A DNA stretch of 64,000 bases from Megalopta genalis. Taxonomy: Eukaryota; Arthropoda; Insecta; Hymenoptera; Halictidae. Position numbers and translations under genes: made by a program. The notes beneath the pieces are model-generated. The model worked only from the letters and a program-made list of their open reading frames with translations. It was not told the DNA's origin and searched no databases. Where the stretch lies: positions 124,001 to 188,000 of the forward strand of contig NW_027476096.1 in assembly GCF_051020955.1 (NCBI RefSeq), read 5' to 3'. Shown piece by piece: positions 1 through 11,201 of this stretch; positions within the stretch are counted from its first letter, which is position 1, and every line of letters starts with the position of its first letter.

Positions 1-56
1 ACGATGAAATACAAGAAGTCGGTGACGATGAAGAAAATAATGTAATCCTCGTCTAA
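1..56 (+). CDS. 3' end of a coding exon, unidentified protein (partial)
   Basis: Reading from base 3, codons are open to a TAA at 54-56 and give DEIQEVGDDEENNVILV, an acidic tail of the kind often seen at real C-termini. The fragment starts outside the window, so family and function cannot be named. Downstream sequence becomes AT-rich at once, and an AATAAA lies at about 253-258, as expected for a 3' UTR. Only 17 residues are visible, so a chance frame is possible. Confidence 0.4.
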   Translation, partial: DEIQEVGDDEENNVILV

Positions 57-777
57 AGCAGATTTAATTCTTAAATTCAAGCAATTCACGTGTTTTATTA
101 TTTGGTGCGTTGCACAGTGAAATTAGTATATGGGCGTTCGGGACAAAATTCATAATTTACTAAACTAATTCATTTTCGATCTAAGAACCTTAATATTTTT
201 TTAAAGGAGATACAAATTTTTTTCGATTTATGGAAAAAAAAGCAATTTTACTAATAAAAAATCAAGATGGTCTTAATTTTTTATTAAATAAAAAATTGTT
301 AATTAATTCTTTCTATTGCAATTTATTGTCACATGATTACATTTTGAAAAATTTTGTTATCAGTTTATCGGAAGTGAATGTAAAATCAAAACGATTGTTT
401 AGAATATATGTATTTTGGGACAAAGGAAAAGAATTAACACTTGTTTGAAATTTCTTTTTAAATATATTCTTTATTTCAGTTATCTGATTTACGATGCCTA
501 CAGCTGAATCAGGACACGAGTTGATGTTTATATCTGATGATTCAAGACGCGATTCTTCTATTATTAAATATTGTTTTATGTCTCTTAATTCACGATTCTT
601 AACTTTCCTGTATTTTTGCTTGTAGTGAAAACAAATTCCTATTGCTATTTATTCTTGAATTACGAGACAACGGGTGGAAACTTCGAGACTTCGCAAAAAG
701 CCTTGACCTTGAGCATCTTAATAATGATTTCGAATATTTTTTCCATTTTGAGCAACTTTGAGCAGCTAAATTTGACG

Positions 778-780
<3 letters not shown>
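57..780. other. AT-rich 3' flank, no gene seen
   Basis: Probable 3' UTR and intergenic DNA after the partial exon. It contains an AATAAA at about 253-258. The 72-codon frame at 230-448 is Lys/Asn/Leu/Phe-rich and looks like chance in AT-rich DNA. Confidence 0.4.

Positions 781-830
<50 letters not shown>
781..830. repeat. (AT)25 microsatellite
   Basis: Uninterrupted AT dinucleotide run of 50 bases. Confidence 0.98.
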
Positions 831-834
<4 letters not shown>

Positions 835-1869
835 TTACAAAAAAATCACGGATGTTCTCTTTTTGAAACTCAAGTCAAAGTTGATGAACATTTAACGTAC
901 AAAATTAGAACAAATTGTTAATACTGTAAAAGAATTGTTCTACAGCTTGGAAGGTATTATTATACTAAACATAATTTATAAAAATCCGATTAATCACATA
1001 AACATTCGACTAATGGCATGTGTTTAAAAAAATGCACTGAAAAATGGAATAAATTTCAAGCATCAGTTTTGTTAACAAATCGGAAAATTCAGTAACAATT
1101 GTGAACAACATTTAAAAATCTACGTTCCTTTATTAATATTTTATGATACAATAAGCTGGGAATTTTAGACTTTAGTTTCTTGACTTTTGTCCATTGCTTG
1201 TAACAAGAATCGCATTGCATGAAAACAGTAATCGCAATATCTTCGTCGTGTTCAAGAAATTCGTGTTGAAAAAGCTCTCATTATAAGAGAGTCTAATGTA
1301 TAACTGTATACTGATGATTATATCGTGGATTTTATGAATGCATGACAAAAATTCATAGATCAAATACAAAACCGTGAACACATTACAAGAATTTAAGGAT
1401 ATTATTACATTGTTATCAACTTATTACAATTATGAAATGGAGAACGACATTTTCATCTAACTTTTGTTTCTTACAATTAACACAGACAATATTTATTTCG
1501 TATAAAGAACCGCAATCTGCTGATAATGGTTGCTATCATGGCATTTTTTTAAATAACGTAAGTCATTACGTCTGAAATTATAAAACGATTATCAATTAGT
1601 TGAATGATAAATTATATTTTGTTCAGCTATACGAACTTCTACTTTATTCGACTATTTCCGATTTATTTTCACGAGAGGAAGAACTTTCACATTTATTAAA
1701 CTCAGTTTGAAATTCTCACAAAATGAAATTCTCGATGTTATAATCGAAGAGCTGAAGCATCGCGGTATCGGTGAACATTTACAGCGCCGCGAAATAACGA
1801 TTGGAGAGCCAATGGAGCTTTAATTCCTTTTATTGCCAGTCTTAAGTCTTTTAACATTTTTTTTTTCAG
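831..1869. other. AT-rich non-coding stretch with a MITE-family fragment
   Basis: No convincing gene. About 1318-1440 resembles 49916-50030 (shared blocks around ATCAAATACA and AGAATTTAA, then TTATCAACT or TTTTCAACT). It is probably a decayed piece of the family whose termini read GACTGCGGAT. Confidence 0.35.
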
Positions 1870-1955
1870 CAAAACTGATCCCACGGGTTCTTGAACGTTG
1901 TACGAGGACAGGAAAGGAAGATTCCTTTCCCACGCGAATTTCTATCTTCAAGTGA
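1870..1955 (+). CDS. possible terminal coding exon (weak)
   Basis: A run of T ending in CAG at 1869 is an excellent splice acceptor. The frame from the acceptor, with one base from the previous exon, is open for 28 codons and ends in TGA at 1953-1955; it contains KLIPRVLERCTRTGKED. An AATAAA lies downstream at about 2243. Composition is richer in GC than the neighbours up to about 2075. No protein family is recognised, and no upstream exon in the window can be tied to it. Confidence 0.2.
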
Positions 1956-2476
1956 CACACCCACACCCTTGTGGCTGCCAATCAGTCGCAAGGGAAAACA
2001 CCTACACATTCGCGAAAGTAAACCAACGAAGAAAATTGTTCTCGGTATTATAACTTTCACGGTGTCGTTCTGAAATATCTCCAGATGCCCTGAATACTCC
2101 TACAAAACATTCGACGGTCCACCTAGTAGCACGCTCGAATGTACAAATATTTGTTGTCGTACATCTCGGCGTGGTTACGTTTTAATAATATTTATTAGTT
2201 GTTTATGGGATGAGTTGTAGCTACTTAATTTACTCGTTCAAAATAAAGGTGCGGTGCGAGGATTTGCACAGAAGTTTACTAATATTGTATGAGAGTGACC
2301 TGTGCGCAGTATATCACTCAGTCACTCCGATGACGACGGAATTGCACAGCGTATTTTATGCGTTTATGATAAAAATGAATAGCTAGAAAAAAAACTGAAA
2401 ATATGTTAGTAATATGTTACGGATATGTCATATTATTATCAACTTATTAATATTATTGAAAATGCCATACATTTTC
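1956..2476. other. non-coding flank
   Basis: Moderate-GC sequence to about 2075, then AT-rich. An AATAAA is present near 2243. No gene supported. Confidence 0.35.
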
Positions 2477-3195
2477 TATAACTGTGTAACTGTATAACGG
2501 TGTAACTATATAACTATATAACCGTATAACTGTATAACTGTATAACTGTATAACTGTATAACTGTATAACTGTATAACTGTATAACTGTATAACTGTATA
2601 ACTGTATAACTGTATAACTGTATAACTGTATAACTGTATAACTGTATAACTGTACAACTATATAACTGTATAACTGTACAACTGTACAACTATATAATTG
2701 TACAACTGTATAACTGTACAACTATACAATTGAACAACTGTATAACTGTACAACTGTATAATTACATAACTCTACAAATGTACAACTATACAACTATATA
2801 GACGTACAATTGTTCAACTGTACAACTGTATAACTGTACAACTATACAATTGAACAACTGTATAACTGTACAACTGTATAATTACATAACTCTACAAATG
2901 TACAACTATACAACTATATAGACGTACAATTGTTCAACTGTACAACTGTATAACTGTGTAACTGTATAACTGTATAACTGTATAACTGTAGAACTCTAGA
3001 ACTGTAGAACTGTAGAACTGTAGAACTGTAGAACTGTAGAACTGTAAAACTGTAGAACTATAGAACTATATAACTATATAACTATATAACTATATAATTG
3101 TGTAACTGTCAAGTGTACAACTATATAATTGTATAATTGTATAATTGTACAACTGTGTAACTATGTAACTGCAACTGTGTAACTGTACAACTATA
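2477..3195. repeat. octamer minisatellite, unit TATAACTG
   Basis: About 720 bases of an 8-bp unit TATAACTG and variants (TACAACTG, TAGAACTG, TATAATTG). The centre (2520-2650) is nearly homogeneous and the flanks are diverged. The unit length is not a multiple of three, so all frames cycle through an 8-residue peptide; the ORFs at 2453-2721 are by-products of the repeat. Confidence 0.97.
2701..2940. repeat. exact 120-bp tandem duplication inside the octamer array
   Basis: Bases 2701-2820 and 2821-2940 read identically by eye, including rare variants such as ATAGACGTAC and the GTTCAACTG end. This marks a recent higher-order duplication of 15 octamer units. Confidence 0.95.
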
Positions 3196-3870
3196 CATGG
3201 TGTATAATAATTATATATCATGATCACCATAGCGTGATTGAACACCCCTGGATCGATGGGGATCTGCTATAAGAATGGACTGCAACATTGTCCGTGACCT
3301 TGAAAATCAAGGTTATTTAAATTTACATTTATTTAAATAACATTTTTTTATTGCCACATACAGTACCAATCAGGAGGAACAGAACTCTAAAAGGAACCAT
3401 GAGTATCAAATCAACCCTTGACATAAAAGACGATATTAAAAACAACATAAAAATTATATGTCACAACCACCAAGCCCAAAATCGGTGGTATAATCGACCG
3501 GGTAGTGATTCAACATGCAAAAATAGGTCTAGAAAAACAATAACATTTTTTTCATTTAACGCTTCGTTTTCGAGAAAAATTAGATTGGAAGATAATATTA
3601 TTGAATAGGAATTAAGAAGCGCGTCTGGCCATGACATACCAATTCTACTTCTCGTCACACTACAAACCACGGGAACTTGACGCATCTCCCAGCTCAGTTT
3701 TCTTGAAATCAAAGCCATAAATGAAAATAAGTTACTCCCTTTTTTGAATTTAAGCTCACATGTCGAATCACATTTACATCGTTCTGTAATGTAGACTGTT
3801 GACTTAAGGCCCCACATGGTTCCTATCACATTATTGTTCCTTTTGGCGAATTTCATACAGTACAGGATAA
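3196..3870. mobile_element. diverged copy of the fold-back/TIR repeat family
   Basis: Begins after TA with CATGGTGTATAATAATTAT, matching the left end of the element at 43393. It continues through the family core: TGTCACAACCACC at 3460, ATTCAACATGC at 3509, then GTTTTCGAGAAAAATTAGAT and CATGACATACCAATTCTAC. The right terminus is not found, so the copy is probably truncated near 3870. It is uninterrupted at the point where the other copy carries a solo LTR, so it serves as a paralogous empty site. The 131-codon - strand frame inside it is not recognised as protein. Confidence 0.75.
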
Positions 3871-5694
3871 AAAAATTTGACTTTGATTTTAAAAATAATC
3901 ATTGTTCTACGCCCTCTAGTTTTGGGGTATTTAAAAACGTATGGTTCCTTACCTTCGATTTTGAGGGCAAAAACCATTTTCTTTCAATCCCCTAGACATG
4001 GACCATTGCTAATATAACAAAAATACGTGTCATATATTTTTCAACAAATTGTATTACACCGAAATCTAACTAAATTCGGCGTGTTGCGCTTGCAAACGTT
4101 CTCTTGTAAGAACATTCTCAAACACGGAAAATTTTCGCTGTCTTGAAAGATATTGTACCACATTCAGCTAAATCATATTTACACTCGAATGCAAACTGTG
4201 ACAATATTCCTCGTAATATACAGGTATGGACTCCAAGGAATACTGGGAACCAAGCTGCGACGTCGGAAACTACAGCTGGCAAAGTTGGAAGTAAAAAAAG
4301 TATTGTCCCTGTGCAACGAAAGAAAACTAACGGAAAATAGCCTCTCACGTAATCGCTGAATTAGTTACCACATACGAAAACAATATTGTATATATTACAC
4401 TCACAAAGTGCAAATTTTCATTTTTAGAGTACGACTATTAACAGTGGTCACAATCTAACTAATAAATCGAATTGCAAGTGTGTTAATCTGTTTTACGTGT
4501 AATAATTAGACTGTAAATATTTATAACACTAAAGTAGTGTTTTTGGTGTTTTAAGAAACGAAACAATTAGAGAAACTCAACTTAATAACGTTGCATCAGG
4601 GTTGGGGAAAACTATATTTGTGGAACAGTAAAGAAATTATAAATATATGTATCCTCTCATGTAATACAGAATTTTGCAAGTAAACATGTTTTTTAAATGA
4701 CAATTACATATGGAAATAATATATCTTATGTATATTTTAATAGCAGCTCATAGAAATGTTATTCTGAAATAAGTATTTCATTAAAATATAAGAAAATAAT
4801 ATTTCATTAAATGCATAGTAATATTTCACGGAATAGTATTTACAATAATGAAATTCCAAGTAGTAGTATTGTACATAAAAGGTTTCTATCTTTTAACTTT
4901 TTATTGTATCACGAACCTACTTTTATTGATAATATAAAAATTTTGTAAACAAGTGACTGCAAATAGTATCGATAACGTAAGACGTATATTTTCTGGGTAC
5001 ATAACTAGAAACATCATAGAAGAGTAATTTATATAATAAGTAACTGATTCACTTTGTTTGCTTTAAACAATACACACTTATGAACATTCTGTCTTTTAAT
5101 GAATTTTGTTGACATATTTCCAAGTCACTGTTTTAATAATATGTTTTTTTTAAAAAGAGTTTGGTCGGTGTGCCGAAACTACTCTTATTAAAAATCTGCA
5201 TTTTTTCTAACTATGTTTATTTCATTTTTGACAACTAGGATTATTAACTTAAAAATATGAAAGAATGTGACATTTCACATATTTGTCAAAATGTTTGCAT
5301 GCATTTAAACCGAAGATACTCTATAAAAACGCCTCTGGTGACGATAAAGAGTTAAAAATATAACGAAATCAGTTTCTATTTATGCTTCACCAAATGACAC
5401 ATCAGCCGTTTAAATAGACTCAAGGACACCTTTGACCAGCTATATTTTTTAACAAAACAAAATTTAAAAAATTTTGAACTATTAAAAAAATGTATTTATT
5501 CTTTTTTTCTTCTTTATTTATATAATTTTTAATCTAGTTCTTAGACATCATTTAAGTAACTCTTAATTTAAATGATTATTTAAATAAAAAATTTGTTACT
5601 TGGAAGTTTTTAAATAAAAGACAATGATCATTACTTATTATTTCAATATACATGTAAATAAATTATTTAAAATAATAAAATGTATCTCTTATTT
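3871..5694. other. AT-rich non-coding DNA
   Basis: No gene, RNA or sharply bounded repeat recognised. Frames at 4118-4359 overlap on both strands and look like chance. Confidence 0.4.
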
Positions 5695-5930
5695 GAGCCG
5701 TTTATTTTGAAAGTGGCATAAGTCACTTTACCGTAATGAAAAGTGGTGATTTTTTAATGTTTATACGAAATTATTTATACTGAGAAAAATATCAGTATCC
5801 TGAGATAACAAATACAAGTAAATCTTCTCAAAAGTTAGCATTCATATTTTTAAACGTGTTAAAACGCAAACCTTTAAATATATCGACTTAAAAACAAAGT
5901 GACTTATGCCACTTTCAAAATAAACGGCTC
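5695..5930. mobile_element. 236-bp MITE with GAGCCGTTTA termini
   Basis: Inverted termini GAGCCGTTTATTTTGAAAG and its complement (CTTTCAAAATAAACGGCTC) enclose 236 bp. They are flanked by ATTT on both sides (5691-5694, 5931-5934), a probable 4-bp target duplication. Just inside each end is GTGGCATAAGTCAC or its complement. The whole body matches the last 240 bp of the larger element at 62740-63903, so this is a non-autonomous deletion derivative. The transposase superfamily is not identified. Confidence 0.85.
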
Positions 5931-7471
5931 ATTTATAAACACATTTTTAATTATTACTCATTAATTATCATTTAATTGCTTAATATTTATTATTTATTCG
6001 ACACAATACGTCGAGCGCATGCAGTAGTCAGGAAATAATGGTCTTCAATTGCTCTAAGTGATATCATCAAGTTCACGAAGATGTAAATTCGTCAGTAATA
6101 GTAAATGGAAATTACTATTTATTACACGATAAACGAAAAAAAAAACAAGTCTTACTTATTATTTCATTTTCACCTAAATTTGAATAAAAAATGACATTTT
6201 ATTTGTAAATGAAATATTAATTTACTTTGTAATTTGCGCTATTTGTTATTTAAAATAAAATTTGCAAAATTCTGATCACATGTAACTATTACGAATAACT
6301 AAGAACATTTGAATGAAAGCAGTAATAGTTACGCAACGACTTTTTTATACTATGAGAATGAAAAACGTGTATCGTTTGACTTTCTCTTTCGCCTTTATCG
6401 GCTATCGTCAACTTTTCATTTTCGCGTTTCCATATCAATCAATCGTCGATGAATGGTTATGTTGCATTTTCTTCCCCGCGTAGAATATTTCTTGAAAATT
6501 GTTTATCAGTATGTGCTGTACGTTATTTGATAAATTTTTTCATGTGTATATATTTCTGTTTGCGTTAATAATAAATTCATTAATTTCCAGAAAATATGGA
6601 TATTAGTTCTTCTAACGACCGAAAAATTTCAAATCGTTAGGTTCAATTTAAAAAATGTCATTCCGTTTTCAGAGTTCCATGTAGACTTTTTCTGCTGAAA
6701 ACTTAGTTGAGAACTTAGTCGAGTTTATATCAGGGTTCAAGAAAGTTCTGCAACTTTTTCATAAGATGCCTTATTATTTAAAAAAATGTCTCGTATTACA
6801 AGTTCCAATGAGAACAGATATGAAACAATTTTAGAGGTTAAAGGTATTGGATTGACTAGAATTAATGAACAATTGAACGACAAATATTTTTCGATAACAC
6901 GAACAAATATTTCGTCAAATAATATAAAAAAATGTCTATTGTCATTGCTACAAGTTTTAAATATTATTTAATGAATAATATTGTAACGATATCAGATTAT
7001 TATGCTATTTGTGAATCAAAAGTTATAACAGTGTTTAATCAATCCAGTGTATAATAATTCAGTGATTTATTTATTTTATAGGGATCATGGAACTTTTAAT
7101 GTAGATATTCTAAAATGTCTGTTCCATGACAACATTTATTGAAGACATTCCATATTGTTTTCGAAAAAGTTCCACAGGGACAGATATTTGTTCACAACAG
7201 CAGGTATATTATATATATTTTTATTTATATATATTGTAAGACAATAATATTGAAGCCATATTGTTTAAGGAAGTATTCTAGTGTAAACTATTAAAAACTT
7301 CAATTTTTTTGCATACTTTTAAAGGATATAGTTTCAAAAATACATCTCTGAAACCTTACATGCGATTTATTAAAATTAACAAAGTTGTGGCTGTTTGAAA
7401 AATGCGACGACCTTATATCACCATTGATACTTTAAAGGAATTTTTCTGGAAAGTATGTTTTTTCAGAATAT
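5931..7471. other. AT-rich non-coding DNA
   Basis: No supported gene. The short frame at 6786-6971 has low coding character. Confidence 0.35.
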
Positions 7472-7930
7472 TATTGTACATTTATGAATAATATAATCAT
7501 TTTCTGCAATTACGCGAAGGGAGAAATAATTTCAATCAATAGTAATTGTGGTAGCATCATTTTATTACATTCAACAATACATTTACAACAATTTTCAACA
7601 ATGCAGAACGTGTTTTACCTAATATTTCTCAAATTCTGACGGCAAGTGAAGAAACAATAAATCATTAGTACAGCTATCTATAATTAAAGAAAAATAATTT
7701 AATAAGAAAGGAAAATAACAGATTGCATCTTTCTGTAGTCGAACTATTGGATTCGTCGAAATACTTTTTTATTTCGTTATAAATTTAAAACTGAGATATG
7801 TTTGAAAGAAATAACCGTAACGACTTTTTTTGCAATGTGCAGTGGAATAAGTCGTTCAATGATATTTTAATAAAATTGGATTCATTAAGATTCTCTAAAA
7901 ATAGAACTAATATTTCGTGATGTCAAGCGT
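7472..7930. repeat. dispersed ~450-bp repeat, copy 1
   Basis: Closely matches 17958-18410 on the same strand. Long shared blocks include AATTACGCGAAGGG, TCTGACGGCAAGTGAAGAAA and TCGTGATGTCAAGCG. No coding frame or terminal inverted repeats seen. It may be a retroposon tail or an old duplication. It stops about 25 bases before the mariner at 7955. Confidence 0.85.
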
Positions 7931-7954
7931 ACAATTCTATATAAAAAAAAAGTG

Positions 7955-8513
7955 TTAGGTTGGCAACTAATTGCCGATTTGTTTTAATCTGTAAGCCGAA
8001 GTTTAATCTGTAATGTATTTTCCATTTTGTTCGATCACCTTTTGCCATCTCTCTGACAACTTGAAAATTCCACGCTCGTAGGAAGTCTGATCCTTTTCGG
8101 CCAAAAACTGAGTTAAGTGAGATTTTACGGCGTCATCATCATTTAAAGTTTTACCACGAAGGGAGTTGTCCAGGGATCGAAATAAGTGGTAATCCGATGG
8201 CGCGAGATCAGGGCTATATGGTGGGTGTAACATCAATTCCCAATCAATATCCATCAATTTTTGCCGAGTGGACAAAGACGTGTGCGGCCTAGCATTGTCC
8301 TGGTTGAAAATGACACCTTTACGATTGACCAATTCTGGTCGCTTTTCCTTGACCGCTGCATTCAATTTGTCCAGTTGCTAACATTCACGGATAATAAAAA
8401 ATAACATAATAATAATAATAATAATTTTATAATATAACATTTACGGATATCATAAAAATGAGAGTGAGAGACATCTATAACTGAAATTGGCAATTACTTA
8501 GTTGCCAACCCAA
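7955..8513 (-). mobile_element. internally deleted mariner element, copy 1
   Basis: Terminal inverted repeats TTAGGTTGGCAACTAA (left) and the complement of TTGGGTTGGCAACTAAGTAA (right) enclose 559 bp. TA follows on the right; the left flank is TG, probably mutated. The - strand carries only the C-terminal half of a mariner transposase. The 5' end joins straight to the codons for QLDKL, so the N-terminal DNA-binding and first catalytic regions are missing. It is non-autonomous. Confidence 0.92.
8003..8377 (-). pseudogene. mariner transposase, C-terminal half
   Basis: The open part reads from QLDKLNAAVKEKRPE to IEQNGKYITD and a stop. FNQDNARPH holds the second catalytic Asp and SPDLAPSDYHLF the third. 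The spacing of 34 residues fits the DD34D mariner signature. About 120-125 residues remain of the roughly 345 usual in the family; the first Asp and the paired helix-turn-helix region are deleted. No activity is expected. The deletion junction equals that of the copy at 40864, so it predates the spread of this sub-lineage. Confidence 0.93.
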
Positions 8514-8515
8514 TA

Positions 8516-9545
8516 TTACACCAAATTCAACGATGTTCGAACTGCTGCCCGTTGCCATCAATACAATTACGTGATCCTATTATTGTAAACGAGAAGCATT
8601 TTGAAGAGTTTCTGCTGTTATTGCAAAACATGCACAATTAATACGTTGTCACTTATGTATCATTTAGGATCGTATTACGAGATTTATCCCGTATATTACA
8701 TCCGCATGTAACCTTACAATTGCAGTCACACAAGCGGTCGTGAATTGCCATTAAGCAGGTGCGACGTTGAATAAATAAATTAAACGGAGAAAATGCTGCC
8801 CTTTGTTAATTTAGTGTGCCTATGGCATACATAGGTATAAACATTAAGGAAACGAATTCTTCTTTCATATTTGACTAAAATGAACGAACTTATAGACCAA
8901 TCCAATGGAACTGAAAAATACAATAGACGCGAACTTTTTCATATCGGCAATCGTTCAGTTTGAAGGGGTGGAAACAGCCCGCGAAGCTGAGTATGAAAAA
9001 CACGTTTAAGCTTTCCACATCACTTACGCCAGGTGTTGCCGATGCAGATTGTTTTACCTGCTTGGCTGATTTTGACCGTTTCGAACACATTAATAACTTC
9101 CCGTCTACTGTACTTGCCAAAAACATTTCTAAAATCAATATTAACCTGCACAATAGTATATAATCCAAACGTGTTATTAGTAAATTATGTTTTTGTTTAA
9201 CTTCTTGGGGGATTTTTTTACAAAGAAATCGTAACACCTTTTGCAGTCACATTTACAAGATTTATTTACGCATGTTTCAATAATATTTAAAAAAATTTTG
9301 AGTTAAATGAAGATAAAATTGGTGATAGCATCTGCTTCTAAACATATTCGAATTTCATTTTGTTCATCTGTAATGAAAAGATTCTTAATGCAAGATTTTT
9401 AATTAGTATGAGTTTGGCTCTAACAGGTATTAGAATAAAAGGAAATACATAATCGTAAAATTAAAAAAATGATGACATTTTGAAACTTAATTATCAATTT
9501 TTTCTATTAATTTTTGGGTTGATTCCAGTTTGAGATATAGGCACA
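8516..9545. other. non-coding DNA with a dispersed-repeat fragment at ~8930-9240
   Basis: About 8950-9000 contains a GAAGGGGTGGAAACAGCCC block. It resembles sequence near 26500 (GAAGGGATGAAAACAGCCC) and, inverted, near 30215 (CACCCCTTCGACG). These look like copies of one old repeat family. ORFs at 8890-9237 overlap on opposite strands and are not supported. Confidence 0.4.
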
Positions 9546-9997
9546 AGTATATACTGATTTTTTAGTACATTAGTATATTAGTATATAGGTATATCGGTAT
9601 ATTGGCATATTGGTATATAGGTATATAGGTATATTGGTATATTGGTATATTGGTTTATTGATTTATTGGTTTATTGGTTTATTGGTTTATTGATATATTG
9701 GCATATTGGTATATAGGTATTTGGTATATTGGTATATTGGTATATTGGTATATTGTTATATTGGTATATTGGTATATTGGTATATTGATATATTGGTATA
9801 TTGGTATATTGGTATAATGGTATATTGGTATAATGGTATATTGGTATATTGGTATATTGGTATATTGGTATATTGGTATATTGGTTTATTGGTATATTGG
9901 CATATTGGTATATAGGTATTTGGTATATTGGTATATTGGTATATTGGTATATTGGTATATTGGTATATTGGTATATTGGTATATTAGTATATACTGA
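9546..9997. repeat. octamer minisatellite, unit TATTGGTA
   Basis: About 450 bases of an 8-bp unit TATTGGTA with variants (TTATTGGT, TATAGGTA). AGTATATACTGA bounds it at both ends. The rare string GCATATTGGTATATAGG at 9701 recurs at 9900, so a ~199-bp higher-order block was duplicated. The 69-residue frame at 9706-9915 is a repeat by-product. Confidence 0.96.
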
Positions 9998-10028
9998 AAT
10001 GGTTAAAGCAATTGATTAAGCTGAAGCA

Positions 10029-10786
10029 TTAAGGGATTAGATCACTTTGACGCGATCAAAAATTATTTACATTTTAAAACAACAGCAGAAGGGAAGTAAA
10101 CATTTGATTCATATAAGTTTTTATGACTTATTTTACAATACTGTGAACTATAAAAAACAGTGTTAATTTTGTTTTAAGTGTTGGTTGTTTAAATTTTAAG
10201 TGGCATTGCTCTGAAGTCCTTTCTTAAAAGTTAGCTCGACTGTATGCAGGATTTCTGCCAAACGGTATTACCTGGTATAAAAACTGGAAAAATGCTTAAA
10301 ACTAGGATATATTCTCTAGGCAACGACGATCGAACATTTTCATTTTTGTGAAAATTATCAAAACAGCAGCTATTTGTGTTTGACGTATTGAATTTGTACA
10401 AAAAATTCGTATGTTTTTTATGCATATCTTTCGAAATTATTAAAAATTAAAATAACATGGGTCGTCAAAATCTAATATCTATTATACTAAAGGTATCTGC
10501 AAAATTTTAATGTAATTGGTCGTTTAGATCTCAAGATACCTTGCACACCGTTTTTAACGACTCAGTTTCGAGAAAAACGCGTTGAAGGTTGCCAAACGTA
10601 ATTTGCCAAATATTTAACGCTACTGCACACAAGTATATGAATCGGTTACAGGCTTCTTATTTCTGAAAATAATTTCTTTTAATGGCTGAAACCTTTTGCA
10701 ATTTATTCTCAAGACTTCAAACTACTATTTCGGACAAAAAGAGAATTTGATTTTTTCAAAATTTCAAAGTGGTCCGATCCCTTTAA
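10029..10786. mobile_element. TTAA-flanked element, 758 bp
   Basis: TTAA at 10029-10032 and 10783-10786 bound imperfect inverted ends: GGGATTAGATCACTTTGA on the left and, read inward from the right, AGGGATCGGACCACTTTGA. TTAA duplications are typical of piggyBac and Kolobok-type transposons. No transposase frame is seen, so it is a non-autonomous copy. Confidence 0.65.
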
Positions 10787-11201
10787 TCGCGTGACCCCAA
10801 AAGCGGCTATCATTAGCTTCAGTATTTGAAGTTCTATCATTGTGCAAAGGCTGATCGAAAAGTCAGAGTTACACTTAGGGTTCTATCCTTGTTGGTTACA
10901 GCGCTAGGGTTAATCTTTATCGATTTATACAGTGAGTCGTTTTGCATAAGGGTTGCCTTAGATTGAGCTGATTGCATGCGAAACGTTTTTCGATAACAGT
11001 GAAATCTGATGTAGGAGAACCGGATAATCAAGATTCTACCGTACTTATAAATACTAGGGTACATAAACATTACGAATTTTCAAACTTACTTCTCCCGCAA
11101 ACAAAGCTTTCTATACGAAAAATTGTAATCTATATAACCGTTTGACTTTTAACGTAATCACGCCATACTTTGTTGAACCACCAGTAGCCTGGCACCCTAT
11201 A
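10787..11201. other. non-coding spacer between two MITEs
   Basis: No gene supported. The 77-codon - strand frame has no recognised motif. Confidence 0.35.

Noticed and set aside
2453..2721. Two overlapping YSYTVIQL-repeat proteins
   Set aside because: They are translations of the 8-bp minisatellite; an 8-bp unit is open in all frames that lack a stop and has no coding meaning.
3461..3856. 131-codon - strand frame
   Set aside because: Lies within a dispersed fold-back repeat; other copies of the repeat do not keep the frame.
9706..9915. Tyr/Trp/Ile/Leu repeat protein
   Set aside because: By-product of the TATTGGTA array.
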